64,000 nt of DNA from Arabidopsis thaliana (GCF_000001735.4 NC_003075.7:12959001-13023000); one strand, 5' to 3'. Numbered from the stretch's first letter, positions 33,487 through 47,234 are shown. The notes: a model not told the origin generated them from the letters alone. Program-made: numbers and translations.

Positions 33487-36400
33487 AGCAAGCATTTAAG
33501 TCGATCGTATAGTGTTGTCCACTTCTTTTTTTGTTGTTTTTGTTTTCTAGTAGTACAATACTATAGTCTGTAATGGAGTTATCAATACTTTTGCCACGAG
33601 TGATATATAATCCAAAAGAGTAAAGGATTTTTAGATTATTCACTGTAATGGAGTTAAATTCGCTAAAACAAGTGGTGGAATGATGTTGACAAAAACAGTG
33701 GTGGAATCATTCCTAAATTTTATATTATAAATCTAATTAACATATTGATTAGTTTTTTTTTTTTTGTCTTTTGTCTTTCTTTTTTTTTTGTACGCAAAGC
33801 TATTTTTTTTTTTAACTGAAATGGTGAAAATGTTGAAAACTGTCTTTTATCGATTCCCTACATGTTTGTTGTGTGGCAACATGGACAATTACCACTATTC
33901 CACTAATAATGTATAGCTTACTAGTCATAGGTGGTTGATTTTATTTGAATTTACTCCCTTCTATTTCTCCATACATAAGGATACCTTAAAGATTATAGCT
34001 CTAACCATTCATTCAAAACTGGCACAAATTTTAATTTTCATATAAAAATATTTCTTGAATTGAAATTAAAGATTTATAATAAAATAAAATTACGTAGTTG
34101 CATATTAAATCATTTACATAATCAAAATAATTTAATTAATTAAATAATTATATCAAATGATAAATTTAATAATTTCTGACTAAATATGTAATTTATCCAT
34201 ATTTTATCATAAGAACCTTTACATTCATATTACTGCATACTTATATTTTAACATTGTTAGATAAAATACATATTTCTTATCTACTCATATTATAATTTTA
34301 TAAAATCAGTCTAATAGAATTATTAATTTTAAATGGTTAATAATGTTTTACAAGATTACTTAGTGGCTGGGTGATTGAGAAATTAGGATTCAATTCCGTT
34401 TTAAAAGTTAAAATTGTTGTTACAATATTCAAAAGTGATGTTAAATTTGTGATTCATTAGAAAATCCGATAATCAGATTATCGATGGATTTAAAGATTTG
34501 TCAAATTTCGGTTTAGATGATCCTTTGGAAAGAAAAGAAAACTAAATAGTAAAGATGATATATAACATGAACACTAACTCATAAGATCTTATGACTGATG
34601 ATAAACTAAAGGGAGTTAATTATTTATCGGACTCGTATTAGTCTTGCTACCGCTTAACCGAATAAGACGTTAGAAAATCGGGGTACAGACAAATCCAAGA
34701 TTGTCTAATCTATTCATTGGGAATTGGAGCAAATAAAAGAAAAACAAATAAGATAATACTTGTATTTTAAACAAAAAAAAAAAAAAACTGTGGATCTTTT
34801 TGGTGGGGGGTCTGTTTTTATAGTTGGCAGGACAAAAGAGCTTCCCAAGGTTCTTTGGATGTATATGGAAGTGTTGGTTCCACATTGTTATTCTGTTTTT
34901 CTCCCTCTCTCTAGAGTTTACTTTCTCGTTTTTTTTTTTCTTTCTTTCGGTGAATTTTTGTTTTCCTCTATCCTCCTATTACGTTTGAACCTAATCAACT
35001 AATTTTTAGTAAGATATAAAAATTTTGGACTATATTTAGACTGGTTCATATCTCTAGTGTGAGGTGTATATTTCAGTTTGTTTTTGGGTTCAGATAGAGT
35101 TCGATTTAGTTTTGTTTATTAACCATTTAAAACTATTACTTACATTAATATAAATTTTAATTTTGGTTGAATTCAATTTGATTGGTTCAGTTACAGTTTG
35201 GTTCGGTTATGTTAGAATTTTGTTTCACTATGTCTTATATTTTACATATGTTAAATCTGATGGAATAAACTAATGAATTATTGTGATCAATTAAAGAGGA
35301 GACATGAGCATGGTCGGCATAAGGTGCAAATGCTAGAGTCGGTATGATAAGAGCCTAATTTTTGGAAGAAGAGTTTTAGTATTGATGAAAAAAAACATTA
35401 CCGAACCAAGTAAGGCAATAACGTAGTGAGACAAGAGTTCGGTTTCCATTTGGAGGGATATTTTTAAAAAGGTTGATTCCGGCTCTAAGATAGATATAGC
35501 ATAGGTTCGAAACATCTAGATTAACCGGAATAAAAATTGAAAAATAAGGTTTAGTAACTTTTAAATCCCAATTTAAACAAAAAATTAGAGCCATTTTTTT
35601 CATTGAGCCTCTTATAGTCTTATACATTTGATCCAATCCTGGGACAAAGAAGTACTAACAACTAAGTAGGGCTGCTATAAAGAAGGTGGGGGCCGACCAA
35701 ATGTGTTCATCTTCTTTAATATGAGCTCAAGTGCTATCTCTTTCTTAATTACTAGAAGAGAGAGAGAGATATTGAAGGACCCAACAATGCTGGACCTATA
35801 AAGGACAACCATTAGACATGGGTTTTTGTCGCAAATAGTAGCTCCAATTAAAATCCTCTTATTGATCCACTATAACCAGTTCATGCTTTTTATGTCCTGT
35901 CTCTGACATTATTAGATGGAGGAGGAGCGAGAGATTGATCTCTTACCTAAGCACACTAGAAACTGGGGGGGCATAGATGATCTGAAATAGATCTGTTTTC
36001 TTTCTCTTGATTTTCTTAGAAAAGGACATTACTCCATCCCCAATTAATTAATGACGCTGAAAGCATGTCTCACTGTTTAAGATTGGTAATTTGGTATATG
36101 CCATTTAGAAGATATCTATAAAAACAAAAAGGAGACAAAAAAGCATGAAAGAAATCTCTAGTTACGACAACAAAAAAAAAGTTACGAAGATCATGTAATA
36201 TGCCATAAAGATTAAAGATCTCACGTCCTAACAGTTATACTAACCGATCTCCTACTATACCTATATATATATCTGCATCTCAGCTCAAGATCGTAATAAC
36301 ACATTTCTGGTGACTAACATGGAAACACAATTTTTATAAATAAAAAAACATGGAAGCACATTGGATATCTATCACTCTATCCGTTATAAACTAACGATCT

Positions 36401-39400
36401 TTAACCATTGGACCACTAGAGGTTGAAAATAATTTCTAGCATTCGAATTGTAAATAATGACACTCTAGACGCTAAAAGCTTTCTGTCGTTGAAAACAGAG
36501 AGGAGCAACACATGTGCAGTTCCTCAACTCAATCATGCAACTTTTAAACTGTTACTTGAAATAAATGACAAGAAGGAACAAGTGTACGATCAAGATTACA
36601 CAGTACATAATTTTCTTATGCATTAGTCTACGACTTAGGAAATTGAAGTCTCTCATCATATATAGGATTTCCATTCATTTTATAAGGTGTGTGTGTATAC
36701 AAATTACTGATTTGATATACTGACAACCTAAGAACATACCATATAATGTGACTAAAGTACTTATAAAAATAAGAATACAAAGTTAGGATGATGGGTTATA
36801 CATCGCCAAAAAAACCTAGAAGAGATGTTGTAGCTTTATTATTCGAAAAATATTTGTTTTCAGAAAGTCTCAACTCTAAATTCGTTAAATCCCTTATAAG
36901 TTATAAGTATAAGCTATACAGTAGCTTATTTCATTTGAGATCACGAAACAGTAACGATGACATAATTTGTGATGACCAAATGAGTGAAATTCCTTTTTTA
37001 CAGTTCGAATGTACAAAACAAAAATTGAAGGCAATGTCAAATGTTATACGATATTTTTTTAAGTTTTTGGGTGGGTTTTAATGAGAATATATACAAAGCA
37101 TCAAACCAAGTGATTTGACGATATTTGTTTTGTTTTCTATCTACGGTTTAACAATGTTAACTTAAAACATATTACTTTTTATTTCCTTTCATCAAAATAT
37201 GTTCGAGGTTTTTTATCCACAAACCTAAAAATTAATTTGTTACTTTTTCTAGTTATATATATAGGCTGATTGTTTTTCTTTAACACAAGTTTCCCATTGG
37301 TGTGTAAGTTTTGAAAGTTTTTTTATGAGTGAATGGGTGCCGCACAAAGTCTAGCACAGTATAATTAATTAATGCGTAAGGAAATCAAGAAAAATAATGG
37401 AACCTTGAAAATGGATTTCTAGGTTGTTCTCTCCTCTTTTTCACTTTCTATATTCGTGGAAGAAAAAGACAATGGAAATGAAATGTGTGTGGGGTTATAA
37501 TGGATATCTTACTTGTACCATATAGAGTGGTCTCTGGAATGCTATTGGGAGATGGTTTCTATCATGGAAACTGGTCAGTCAAAAGATCCAAAAAAGCTTG
37601 TCCGTACTTGATGCACCTCAATATTCACTTGGTCTCGTACGAGGAAAATACAACAATGAGTATAGTAAAAGGACAAGCTAATAGAGACAAGTTAAGTTCT
37701 GTGGTGGCCTCCAATAACAAGCAGTAGAAAACAATAAGTTATACTGTGTGGTACATTAGCAAAGCATACGTAAAACAGAAAAGTATATGATACTCACTCT
37801 ATGATTGCAACAACCATTCGTTTCTTGGCATAGTTCAGCTTTTCCATCAACCATTTTTAGTTTACTAGGACTAGTTTCATGTTAAGTCCTGAATTGGTTC
37901 GATCCTTAATTTGGATTCAAATAGCTCAGCAGCACCAAGTAGCAATACTTACTCCATGAGATCCATAAAAGAATCACAAGGCTGTTACTAAATATGAGAA
38001 AATGAGGTTCATTGTCTTCTTTCTTTTCTTTTAATTAGCATCGCCTAGCCTACTTCTCAAAACATTTTCTTGGCATGAGTTTCATGCAACTCCATTACAT
38101 ACTAAAGCACATGAACCGAAATTCAAAAGTGCAAGTGGTCCAAATAAAGCGATTAAGTTTGCTGTATATATAATCGTTTCTTGGAGAGACTATTAACTGC
38201 ACGTTAATTTTTCTAATAGGAAAAGAAAAAAAGGGTTGGTTCTTTCAAACAAATTCAAATGAGCATGTAAAAATATGAATAGAACTAAGTCACTGACCCT
38301 TACCACTCAAAGCGCATAGAAGATTATTTATGATAGTACGTACGGAGGAGGGGACGAGACGTAGATAGTAGATACTGTTAGTAATAAGTTATTCAATTAT
38401 TAAACGAATAATATCGACTCAGTTAATAATTTAGGAATCATTAGTTAAATGAATAAGACTTGATTTCAACAAAAGTTTTAAAATCAATGATCTAATAACA
38501 TAAGATTTTGTTTGAATCTCTAAATCAATTAAAATTCGCAAACCAATAAACCCCAAGTTTGATTCTTGACGCGTAAAACACTCAACAAAACGAGTTCACA
38601 AGCTGTAGAGGGATGTTGCAATTCTAAGATAGAGTTAGCATATGCGTCTTCCTCTGTTTCAGAAATCGACCAAAACGTCCATAATGAGTTTGAGCTATGG
38701 GGCTTTTGGATTTATTAAGCCTACCAAATCACAGTAACCCACAGGCCCATTAAACCTCCAGACCATTGTTTAATTTTCTGCTAGCATCTTCTCTTCGGCC
38801 ACTGTGAAATTCATATAGTGGCTACAAAGTAAAAACTATGTGAATTAGTTTGAGGTCTAACATGAGATTCCTCCATTATTTTTATTTTGTCTAAAATGCA
38901 TGTATTGCATGTAAAATACGTAAACATAAATCTTGAGCGAATTGAACTAAAAAATTGGTTGAAATTTGAAACTGAGCAAATAATAGCGAGACAAGACAAG
39001 TCCTAGTAAATGCAAAGACATGGAACCTCTGCATTAAACATGTGGCCAAGCTGTAACTTTCTAAGCTACTAACTCACGATTCATAAGAATATTCTTCTAG
39101 TAATTGTAATCCCCAAGAGAAAATCTAGACAACCTTAAGTTCTCTCTTAATTTGTAAAGTTCAAAAACTTGAAAACCCCAAAGAAAATGGTGTGGTTGGA
39201 ATCATACTGTAATACTCAAGCTGTCTGTTTTCAAAGAAAATGCGTGGCTAAATATCATCATCTCACCATGCATTTATTTACTTGTAGTACAGTTTATCTT
39301 TTTAATTATTACTGTCACGTTTTAAAATTATTTTCTGTCACCACCCTCTGCTCGATTATCAATGCAATATAGAGATAAAGTTGCAGTGCTGCAGCTTCCG

Positions 39401-39570
39401 ATAGCTCTCTCGGGTCAGGAACCAAAAACATAAAATTTCAAATTTGGCTTTTTTGCTGGTGCAAAAAAAGATTTTGTTCTTCAACCTCTTCTTTCTTCTT
39501 TTGTCAGTCCATTTTTCGCCTTCCACTTGTCAATATTATACGTTAGAGACAGGCTTTTCTCTTAACAGAA
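33487..39570. other. 6-kb intergenic region upstream of GA20ox1
   Basis: No gene that I can support. The region is AT-rich with long T or A tracts near 33,750, 34,770 and 34,930. At 35,040-35,220 there is a string of ggtt/cagttt-like words of the ggttcggttt type that is common in crucifer intergenic DNA. ORFs of 67-97 codons near 36.4, 36.8 and 37.5 kb have no domain. The size fits a regulatory flank for GA20ox1, which is strongly controlled by feedback and environment, but that is inference. Confidence 0.5.
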
Positions 39571-41211
39571 ATGGGAAGAGAGTGGTACAATGGAGGAAGA
39601 TCCACTTGTTCCTCTAAAAGCAAGAAAAACTCCAATGAAGCTAATGGCTGCGTCACTGCACTTTACCACTTTTTTCATTTCCACCATTTTTACTTTCCTT
39701 CACGTCATCATCATCACCACCAACCTAGTATTGATTCTCCCTCCAGAACTCGTAAAGGTACGTGCTATCTCTATCTCTCTATAGATAAAGGACTTGGGAG
39801 CTTTTTGCAAGACAGTGAGTGAGGAATGTTATGCTACTGAAACTTGTAGGCTTGGTGGCGCCACGAAACAGCTTGGACTTATCAGAGGAGTCTCCATTAT
39901 CAACCAACTACAAGCTGGAAAGAGAAGGCTTGAACATCTCTGTAAGTCAACATTAATGACTTCAATGTACATTTGAAGTTGCTTCATTGATGGAGCCAAG
40001 TGAGAATTCAATTGCAGGTGGGCGGGAAAAAGTCAACACTTAGAGGTCTTCTCGTTGATACACCTTCACATAATTGCAACTTACCTCGCACCAAGACACC
40101 GAACGTTGTGGCTAGACTCATGGGTCTTGATCTTCTTCCTGATAACTTGGAGCTTACTAGATCACCAAGGAATGGAGTAAGAGGACATCGACTCTCCGGG
40201 AATGGCTCAGGGACAAGATCATTACCTGCGAGCCCTAGGATCTCCTCTGATTCCGAAAATCATCGCCTCTCTCTTGAGCTAAACAGAGAGAACAATAAGC
40301 ATGAAGAGTTTGTACGCACGAGGCTGAAAGAGTTGAAACAAGATGAGCAAAGTCCAAGTCCCAGATATAGTGGGAGACAGATAGTGAAACAAACAAAAAA
40401 GAGAGTCACCACCAGAAAATTTGGCATGGATGTAACAAACTTGCTTGAGAAGAAAAGGGCAGGAGGAGCAGCACAAAACAGGATTTCACAGAAAGAGAAG
40501 ACAACAAGCACTAATCCTGCATTTGTGTTAAGACAATATCAGCAACCAGCAACGGTAATAACCCTTTCAAAAGAGAATCAACAGTCACTAAGACCTATTA
40601 GCGGATGGGAAAAAGCAGAGAGTAAATCAAAATTCTCTCCTCATCCAACACCCAATAATCGAAACAAGCAGAGAAAGGTGCTCACACCAGTATCAACACA
40701 CTCGAGATCTAATCGATGTGATCTTTTAGAGAAGAAGCAATGCAAGAAAATCTATGTAACATCATCAGCTTTCTCTGCCACAGAACGTCCTCGGAAACAG
40801 GTACAACTTTTCTTTGTTTAGCTCTCATTGAAGAAATAAACACAAACACGTGGTAAGCAGTCTTACGCAGTGATTTGTTTTCAAATTTTTAAGATGAAAA
40901 GAGCTCAAGAACCGGAGAGGAAGGCAGATGCGACGATATGCTCTGGTCAGAAGATGTACAAGTACGAGAAGAAGCTTCCTCAAGAACCGTCAAGTTCCAA
41001 ATTTTACGATTCGAACACCATTTCTCCGACCATAATCAACGCAGGAGAAACCGAAAAAGATGTTCCGGGGATGAACAAACTTGAAGAGGAAGAGGAAAGG
41101 GTCGTCTCAGAGATTGAGCGGCAAATCGTAGACGCCCTCGTGCAGGAAACGGTAGAAACTACGTCGCTTTGGGGTCTAAACGCAAACGCTGTTAGCTTTG
41201 TGCGGCAATGA
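39571..41211 (+). CDS. TON1-recruiting-motif (TRM) family-like protein
   Basis: Four exons chosen by frame and family motifs, 39571-39757, 39850-39941, 40018-40800 and 40894-41211, give 459 residues. The start MGREWYNGGRSTCSSKSKK leads into a His-rich stretch (FHFHHFYFPSRHHHHHQPS). Exon 2 restores the family motif VAPRNSLDLSEESPL. Exon 3 has KTPNVVARLMGLDLLP, the M-motif shared by TRM/LONGIFOLIA proteins, followed by basic, Ser-rich disordered sequence. The C-terminal block VSEIERQIVDALVQETV is the family's last motif. These proteins bind microtubules and recruit TON1 and phosphatase 2A, shaping cell form and division plane. A longer ORF covers the exon 2 region in another frame, but only the chosen frame gives the conserved motif and keeps phase. 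I cannot give a TRM number safely. Confidence 0.8.
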
Positions 41212-42462
41212 AGACTTGGCTTTGGCTATATTTTAACAGCGTCTGCGTTTTGACCCTAACGAATAACGAATTTGGCCGTAACCTACCCATAAATTTGAAT
41301 TTATAAAGACTACTAATATTTCAGTAAGTTTAATCTCTAAATTAATTTGTTTCCGGAAGTCTATTAGATATTCATTTTGAATCCTTCAATTTCACATAAT
41401 CATATGGTTATATACCAAAACTTTAGTAAAAATTCATTGTTATTTATTATGAATACTCAAACATATTAAATGCATGGAATTAATAGCCCAAAGGTACATT
41501 CGTACGTAAATTTCGCGTGTGGAGTTAAATCCATGATATCAATGATGTTACAAAGTTTGACTATATCATTATTATGAAAAGAATACTCAAACATTCCACA
41601 ATGTATAAAAATAGTAAAATAATCTTTTCAGAAGAAGAAAGAAAAGATTAAATATTGTAGAGAATTCTTGTACACTCTTTATTTTTCAAATATGCATAGA
41701 GTCATAGAGATAATCTTACTGGGTCCAATATTAATTTCAAATATGTCATGGGCCCAATATTAATTTCAAAAACTTTCTTAATGATAAGGCCCAATGTTTA
41801 CAAAAAAAAATTTTTTATCAAGGGGTTTTAGTTTGTTTGTTTTTTCCTAGAGACCCCACTATATATTGAGACGGGACGGACCGGTCTCATCCCCCGAATA
41901 GCTTGGCACGGCCATGCCTTCACGAGGTCATCGGAAAATCAAATTATTGTATAGCTCGAAATATTCTTTGGTTTGTCTAAAGTTTGAGAAATCTTCATCT
42001 TATAGATGGAAGTGGTAGTAGCCTCGGATTGTAAGGGTGCCAAGCAAATCCAATTTACTTGCCAAAAACGTCATTTTCACTCTTACCTAGCTATATATGG
42101 GTGGTCCAGCTTGGCTGCACAATAGATTCCATGCTGAGACGACGGTTGGTTTTTAGTTGTCATGTTTGGCTCTGTTTTCAATTGCCTTGTCCGACTCTGT
42201 TTTTAAATTTCGGTACTCTGTTCTTAGTCTCTTTGGCTTTATCCGCTTTTTACACAAATGACAAAATAAAGTTTCTAACAAGAACAAATCCAAGAGAGTA
42301 GTTGTCCAATGGCAATGTATCGGATCTTTGTTTGTACCAAAACAAAGAAATGTTAAAAGTTAAATTCATTCAAAATCCAAACAAGAAAATAAAGAAAAAG
42401 AAAGGGAGATAACTATGTAACCATAATGTACATAAAACGACATGTCTTGAACTTGTTATGAC
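41212..42462. other. Convergent intergenic region
   Basis: Spacer between the converging TRM-like (plus) and LysM (minus) genes. The ends must hold their 3' UTRs. The phrase gggcccaatattaatttcaaa is partly duplicated at about 41,721 and 41,750. An 80-codon ORF at 42,059 has no domain. Otherwise nothing seen. Confidence 0.5.
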
Positions 42463-42795
42463 TTATTCAGGGAGGTTAATGTGAAGTTTGATGAGGAGAC
42501 CAGGGAAGACATCATCCGGGTCATGGATATGCGGGTTACGCTCCACGATAAACGGGTCGCCGCATTTTTCGCTGATGCTGTGAAGCGTGTCTCCTTCACC
42601 TACTACGTATAGCTCCTCACATGGCCTCTCCATCATTTGCTTCCCTCTCCAAACCTCACAGTTTCTTCCTCGATAATATTCTCCGCTACCTCCTCCGTTG
42701 CTGTTTTTAACCGATCCCGCAAGTGTTAGGATCAGCAGTGCCACCAGACAGTAAGACGCAACTGTGTTTGACCGCGACACCGTAACTCTTATCAT
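42463..42795 (-). CDS. Small secreted or membrane-anchored LysM-domain protein
   Basis: Single exon, 110 residues from the ATG at 42795. A basic start (MIRVTVSRSN) precedes a hydrophobic segment at residues 12-29 (SYCLVALLILTLAGS), a signal peptide or anchor. A short linker contains C46 and C59. One LysM domain covers residues 63-104 (YVVGEGDTLHSISEKCGD, ERNPHIHDPDDVFPG), with the typical GDTL and the late Pro-Gly. LysM modules bind N-acetylglucosamine polymers such as chitin or peptidoglycan; single-LysM plant proteins of this size are poorly characterised. An upstream in-frame ATG at 42861 would add 22 residues before the signal and is less likely. A duplicated promoter block lies upstream (separate entry). 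Confidence 0.85.
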   Translation of the reverse strand: MIRVTVSRSNTVASYCLVALLILTLAGSVKNSNGGGSGEYYRGRNCEVWRGKQMMERPCEELYVVGEGDTLHSISEKCGDPFIVERNPHIHDPDDVFPGLLIKLHINLPE

Positions 42796-42837
42796 GACTC
42801 TGATTATAACTGGCGAAAGAGAGAAAGAGAGAGATAA

Positions 42838-42990
42838 ATTTTGTGATGGCAAAACAAACAAATGTGTTTTGTTCTTTCTCAGGCGTGAGGCTTGTGTTTA
42901 TGTAGGGAGAGAGAGATTTTGTGATGGCTACACAAACAAATGTGTTTTGTTCTTTCTCAAACGTGAGGCTTGTGTTTATATAACGCCATA
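42838..42990 (-). repeat. 78-base tandem duplication over the LysM gene promoter and 5' leader
   Basis: Two copies of a block starting attttgtgatggc and running through caaacaaatgtgttttgtt and gtgaggcttgtgtttat, at about 42838-42915 and 42916-42985. They differ at a few bases (for example gcaaaac versus gctacac, and ctcaggcg versus ctcaaacg). On the minus strand the distal copy carries TATATAAA at 42975-42982. The proximal copy has ACATAAA at the same place, so only one copy keeps a good TATA box. Confidence 0.85.
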
Positions 42991-45042
42991 TGTATCGTTA
43001 ATTCGTTATACGTGGTATATTACTAATAAGCAATCACTGTCACCACTCTTCAATTAAATTAATCCCGCAATTTGGTCAATTAGGTAGGCTATGGGATCTT
43101 TTATAAAATCACATTTTAACCAAGGCTAGTAAGTGATTTTAATTAAGTAATGGGGAATCGACTGTTTGCTTCTGAAAATGATATTTTCTCATATTTGATG
43201 ACTCATGAAAATGATTGGTTTTCACTGTTTGCATGTGTTGTATCTTTCTGCACGTATAAAAGACATTTTGTAAAATCAATCTTGTTATCGTACTTTTTGT
43301 GAAAAAAATAACATGACACACAACAAAACAAAAAGGCAAAAGAGTAGACGGCAGATCCACAAATACAATGAACCTTAATTACAAAGTTTTGCTTAAGGGT
43401 GTTCAATTTGGATAAACCGATATGAACTGAGCTATGCTTTAATATTGTTCAAATGGTTTCACTATGTCTATATCCGAAAAAACTTGAATTCGAATGAACC
43501 TAATAAAAAAAATTGATCTAAAACTTAATGAAGACATACAAATATATTAGATCGACAAAATATGATTATAACCGATACAAAACCTAATTAATAATAATAA
43601 TAAAACGATGAAAACATGAATTAGATTATTAACTGAAACCATACCAAACCAAGAAAAGAAAAACATTCTCTAGGAGGTCGGCATTGTGGAATACTTTCGG
43701 TTATAACTTAGTATATCAGACGTAATGCGTATGAATAGACACGACAAACACACGTACATGTGGGACATATAGGCCTCTCGCTCGTGTAACTAGCGCCGTA
43801 TAGTTCCTAAGGTGTTGTGCTTGTGACTTGTGGAATTTTCTTTGTATTGAATGTGTAGAAAGCAAAACAACAAAAATTATTAGATATATTATTGTCTATT
43901 TTTGCTGAATGGGTCGGCCGACATATGACATTGACATATAAAATTACATATTGAATAAGGAAAGAAAAAATACAGAAAATGATCAGGCCACTCACATTTG
44001 ATAATAACTGAAATAATGATGATAGAATTATTAAATATCCTTGGGAAAATATTGTGTTTTGGTGGTTGATGATTCGTTAAGTAGATATAGGTCACAGATC
44101 AGATTAAATGTAAATTTTTATTTGCATTCTCTTTCCCTTTGCCATTATAAATGTGTTAAGTAGCATGAAAACTTGTTTTATATGAATCTTGGAATCAGTC
44201 TAAGTTTTGATTTGAGATTTATGAACTTTATAATATGTTTGTTGTGACAAAGAATTCCGGTTTAGGCGATGTAGATGTATCAGAGTTATGGTTTAGGTTT
44301 GTGCTAATTATAAGTTACAAAATTCTATCTCACAATAATTAATTAGAATAGAGTTTAAATTTCTATATTAAATGAAGAAATGAGATCATAAAGTAGAATT
44401 CTATTTTGGGTTACCAAATGCCACTTAATTGTTGAATTTTATGATATAATTAGATTTATTATGTGGTTAAAATCTACTTAATGGTCTCGAGTTTAAACAA
44501 GAAAGAGCATAATACATCTGTTTTATTTGACAATACTTGAACTATTTCCTCAAAATTAATTAGTTCAAAACTGGAAGACAAAGCACATCAACATCAATTT
44601 CCAAGTTATTAGAAAAAGTGGTAATTAATGATGGAATAATCAAAATGAATTACTTAAAACAAATACATCAACATTCAAAGAGTCGAGTTTAGAATGGAAC
44701 GTTAAAGAAAAATGGATGAAGGAGTCTTGAAGACAATGATTCATTTGAGTGCAATCAAATAATTGTGCTTCGGTATGTATGTATTTATTTATTTAATTAT
44801 TGTATTAGTGGATTCTAGTGATTTCAAATCATCAAATAAAAACAAGATCTTCACTTCTTAATTCCTCCTCGTCACAAGCTCCCTCTCTTCTTACTGTATT
44901 TGTATTTTTGCTTGCTGGAGAAGAATTCAGCATCTCTTTTAGGATAACAAATCTGAAACTCATGCATTTGTTTTTCATTCAGATCGATTGATTGTTTTAG
45001 ATCAGAATATGATCTCTTAATGACGATGTTCTTGGAAGAAGT
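42991..45042. other. Intergenic region between LysM gene and NUDT10
   Basis: AT-rich 2 kb, with the LysM promoter on the left and the NUDT10 3' UTR on the right. It has an ATAATAATAATAA microsatellite near 43,594 and ORFs without domains. No gene supported. Confidence 0.5.
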
Positions 45043-46771
45043 TTAAGAAATAGGTTGTTCCATATCTTCTTGTTTATTCAAGTAGAGATAACCTAACTTG
45101 TCGTCAAAGAAAGTTGTAATAGGTTTTTTTGAAAAACCACTATAGCTCTTCTCCATTTTCATTGAGCAAATGTGGTGAATATCTTTGAAGAGATCGTTCT
45201 TGTGTGTGATAGGTTGAGAGGCAGAGTCCTCGAACCGCATCCACTGCACATTCAAGAACCGACAAATTCGGGAAAGATTGCGAGAGAATTAATGTTTCAG
45301 ATTCAGAATAAGAAGTATATGTTACTTTACTTGAGCTGCTTCGATCTCTAAGTCCTGTTTTTGAATATCGAAGGAGGTAGGTCTCAAGAGACAAACGAAG
45401 AATAAATCTGACTTTGCAAAAAATGACTCGTGGGTTTGGCTGCAAACAGAAGGCTTAAAGGATAAGAACGTGAAAGTATCAAGAAACAATATATGAAGCA
45501 GACTAGCAGAGGATATGACGATGATCCGTACCAGAAAGCTAGAATCTCCAAAAACTCAGTGTCGATCTGAAGATAAATGTATGAAAACGTTAGGTTATAT
45601 ATATTGATGGTTGACTGATTTACATTAAGATATATGGATCTTCTTACGCCTGTTTCTTCTTTTACTTCTCTAATGGCTGCGGCGAAAATCTCCTCACCCT
45701 AGACGCAAGAAAATAAAATATTAAAGATGAAATCTTCAGCAAACATATAAAGTGGGATTGAAAACTTGTTGCTACATGCAGATAACACATACCTCGTCAA
45801 CAACTCCTGTTGGGATCTTCCAGATACCTGATCCGCATAATGAACCGTATTTTTCCTGCACCACAAGAATCTGCCTCTAGTTGTAATTTTAAGATGCAAA
45901 TGCTGGAATATGGAGTACATTTTCCTTACCATTCTAGGATGATTAGAATATTATGACTTGGAAATACAAAAATAAACAATATAATGGTGTCCTATCTCCT
46001 AAGTACCTCTTTGTTATGGTTCAAGACAACAGCACCTACACGAACACGATGGGAAGCATTCAAAGGAATAGTACTCTCGGCTTCCGGAATCCAATAAACT
46101 AGCATCAGGTAAGTTGGCTCAGCATGGTGATACCGGAAACCTTCCTGCATGCACAAATTATTTATGGGACCAGTTTGTTCATCCCTCAATGTAATAATAC
46201 ATGGGGATATGCAGCTATAACTTGGTATATCAACTATACATCCCATTAACCTAAATATGTCAAACCCAAAAAGATTTTCTTTTTAAAAACAAAACTAAAA
46301 TATGTCCATGGTACAAAAGAGATTCATCTTAATACTAATATTAGCAATAGATAAGACAATGACATCTAATTAACAAAAGATGATAATTAAGTAACGTTAA
46401 TATGCAAGACTTAGGAATCAAATTTAATCTGATATGTGACCTTAACCGCGGGTTCCACGAGGTTTACGTGTGAGAGAGGCAAGTTCAACCAGACTCCCTT
46501 TTTACCCTGACAACAAAAAACAAACAAAAAGGTTTTACAGAATCAACCGCTCGCTCACTCAAGAAGACAGAGATGCATGTGATCTCGCACCAACACAAAC
46601 CTGTAAGCGCCACTGCTCGAATGAATCTCTAAGCGCTGCAACGAAATTCTTAGTATCCATAGGAGTTTTCATCTCCACGATGACTCCACCGTAATCATCA
46701 TCCACAAACGGAAGTACTTCGAAAATCTTGTGTTCTACTCCATTACGCAGAGGAGCCTCTTGGTCTGACAT
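45043..46771 (-). CDS. NUDT10: NUDT10, Nudix hydrolase
   Basis: Eight exons (46771-46601, 46506-46441, 46144-46007, 45870-45793, 45698-45648, 45566-45532, 45439-45331, 45243-45043) give 282 residues. The N-terminal half has the plant Nudix pre-domain (GKKGVWLNLPLSHVNLVEPA, EGFRYHHAEPTYLMLVYW). The Nudix box is complete: G-VVDEG-E then seven residues and REVKEETGI, with all metal-binding Glu. Close relatives (NUDT6, NUDT7) hydrolyse ADP-ribose and NADH in the cytosol and temper defence and stress signalling; this enzyme is expected to do the same. The 35-base exon 6 was placed by phase and the family motif EFLEILAF followed by CQTHESFF. The start at 46771 is the first ATG of the frame. Confidence 0.92.
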
Positions 46772-47234
46772 GCTTCAAACTCTGAAAAAATTTGGAGGAA
46801 GATTGGAAGATTTCAAGTATTCAACGAAAAGGAGAAGATAAAGTAAAAGGAGAGTGTGGTTTCAACGAAGCAAATGATTTCAAAAGGAGAACAATCACGA
46901 GGCGGCAATGGCAGAAGTCAAGTAGTTATATAAACATTTAGATATTTACTAATAATGTACATTAGTGGGGTGGGTCACAAATCATAACCATCATAAATTC
47001 ATAATGGCCTTCACATTAACCCGTCGAGGCCCTTCGGTGGAGTGACGTAGTCCCACACGTCACCTTTAACGCAAAAATAAGAAATCCATACGTAACACAA
47101 ACCCTAATTAGAAATACTTTTGATCATGTCGCATGCTCTAATTTCCATTTTGACAAAATAACTCCGTTTAGTTTCATATTCATTAGAGAATGGGCTTACT
47201 GACATCATGGTACAAAAATAAAATGTAATTTCAC
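46772..47234. other. NUDT10 promoter region
   Basis: Non-coding flank with CACGT words near 47,058. The region just left of the tRNA holds the tRNA's T-run terminator on the minus strand. Confidence 0.5.
47220..47223 (-). terminator. Pol III T-run terminator of tRNA-Lys
   Basis: Four T on the minus strand, 11 bases downstream of the tRNA 3' end, with a further T-run (TTTTT) a few bases beyond. Confidence 0.6.

Noticed and set aside
35040-35220. ggttcggttt-like word cluster as a defined repeat family
   Set aside because: Such words are scattered in crucifer intergenic DNA; no period or borders could be drawn.
36788-37081. 97-codon plus-strand ORF upstream of GA20ox1
   Set aside because: No domain, AT-driven Lys/Phe/Ser composition, no promoter or splice context.
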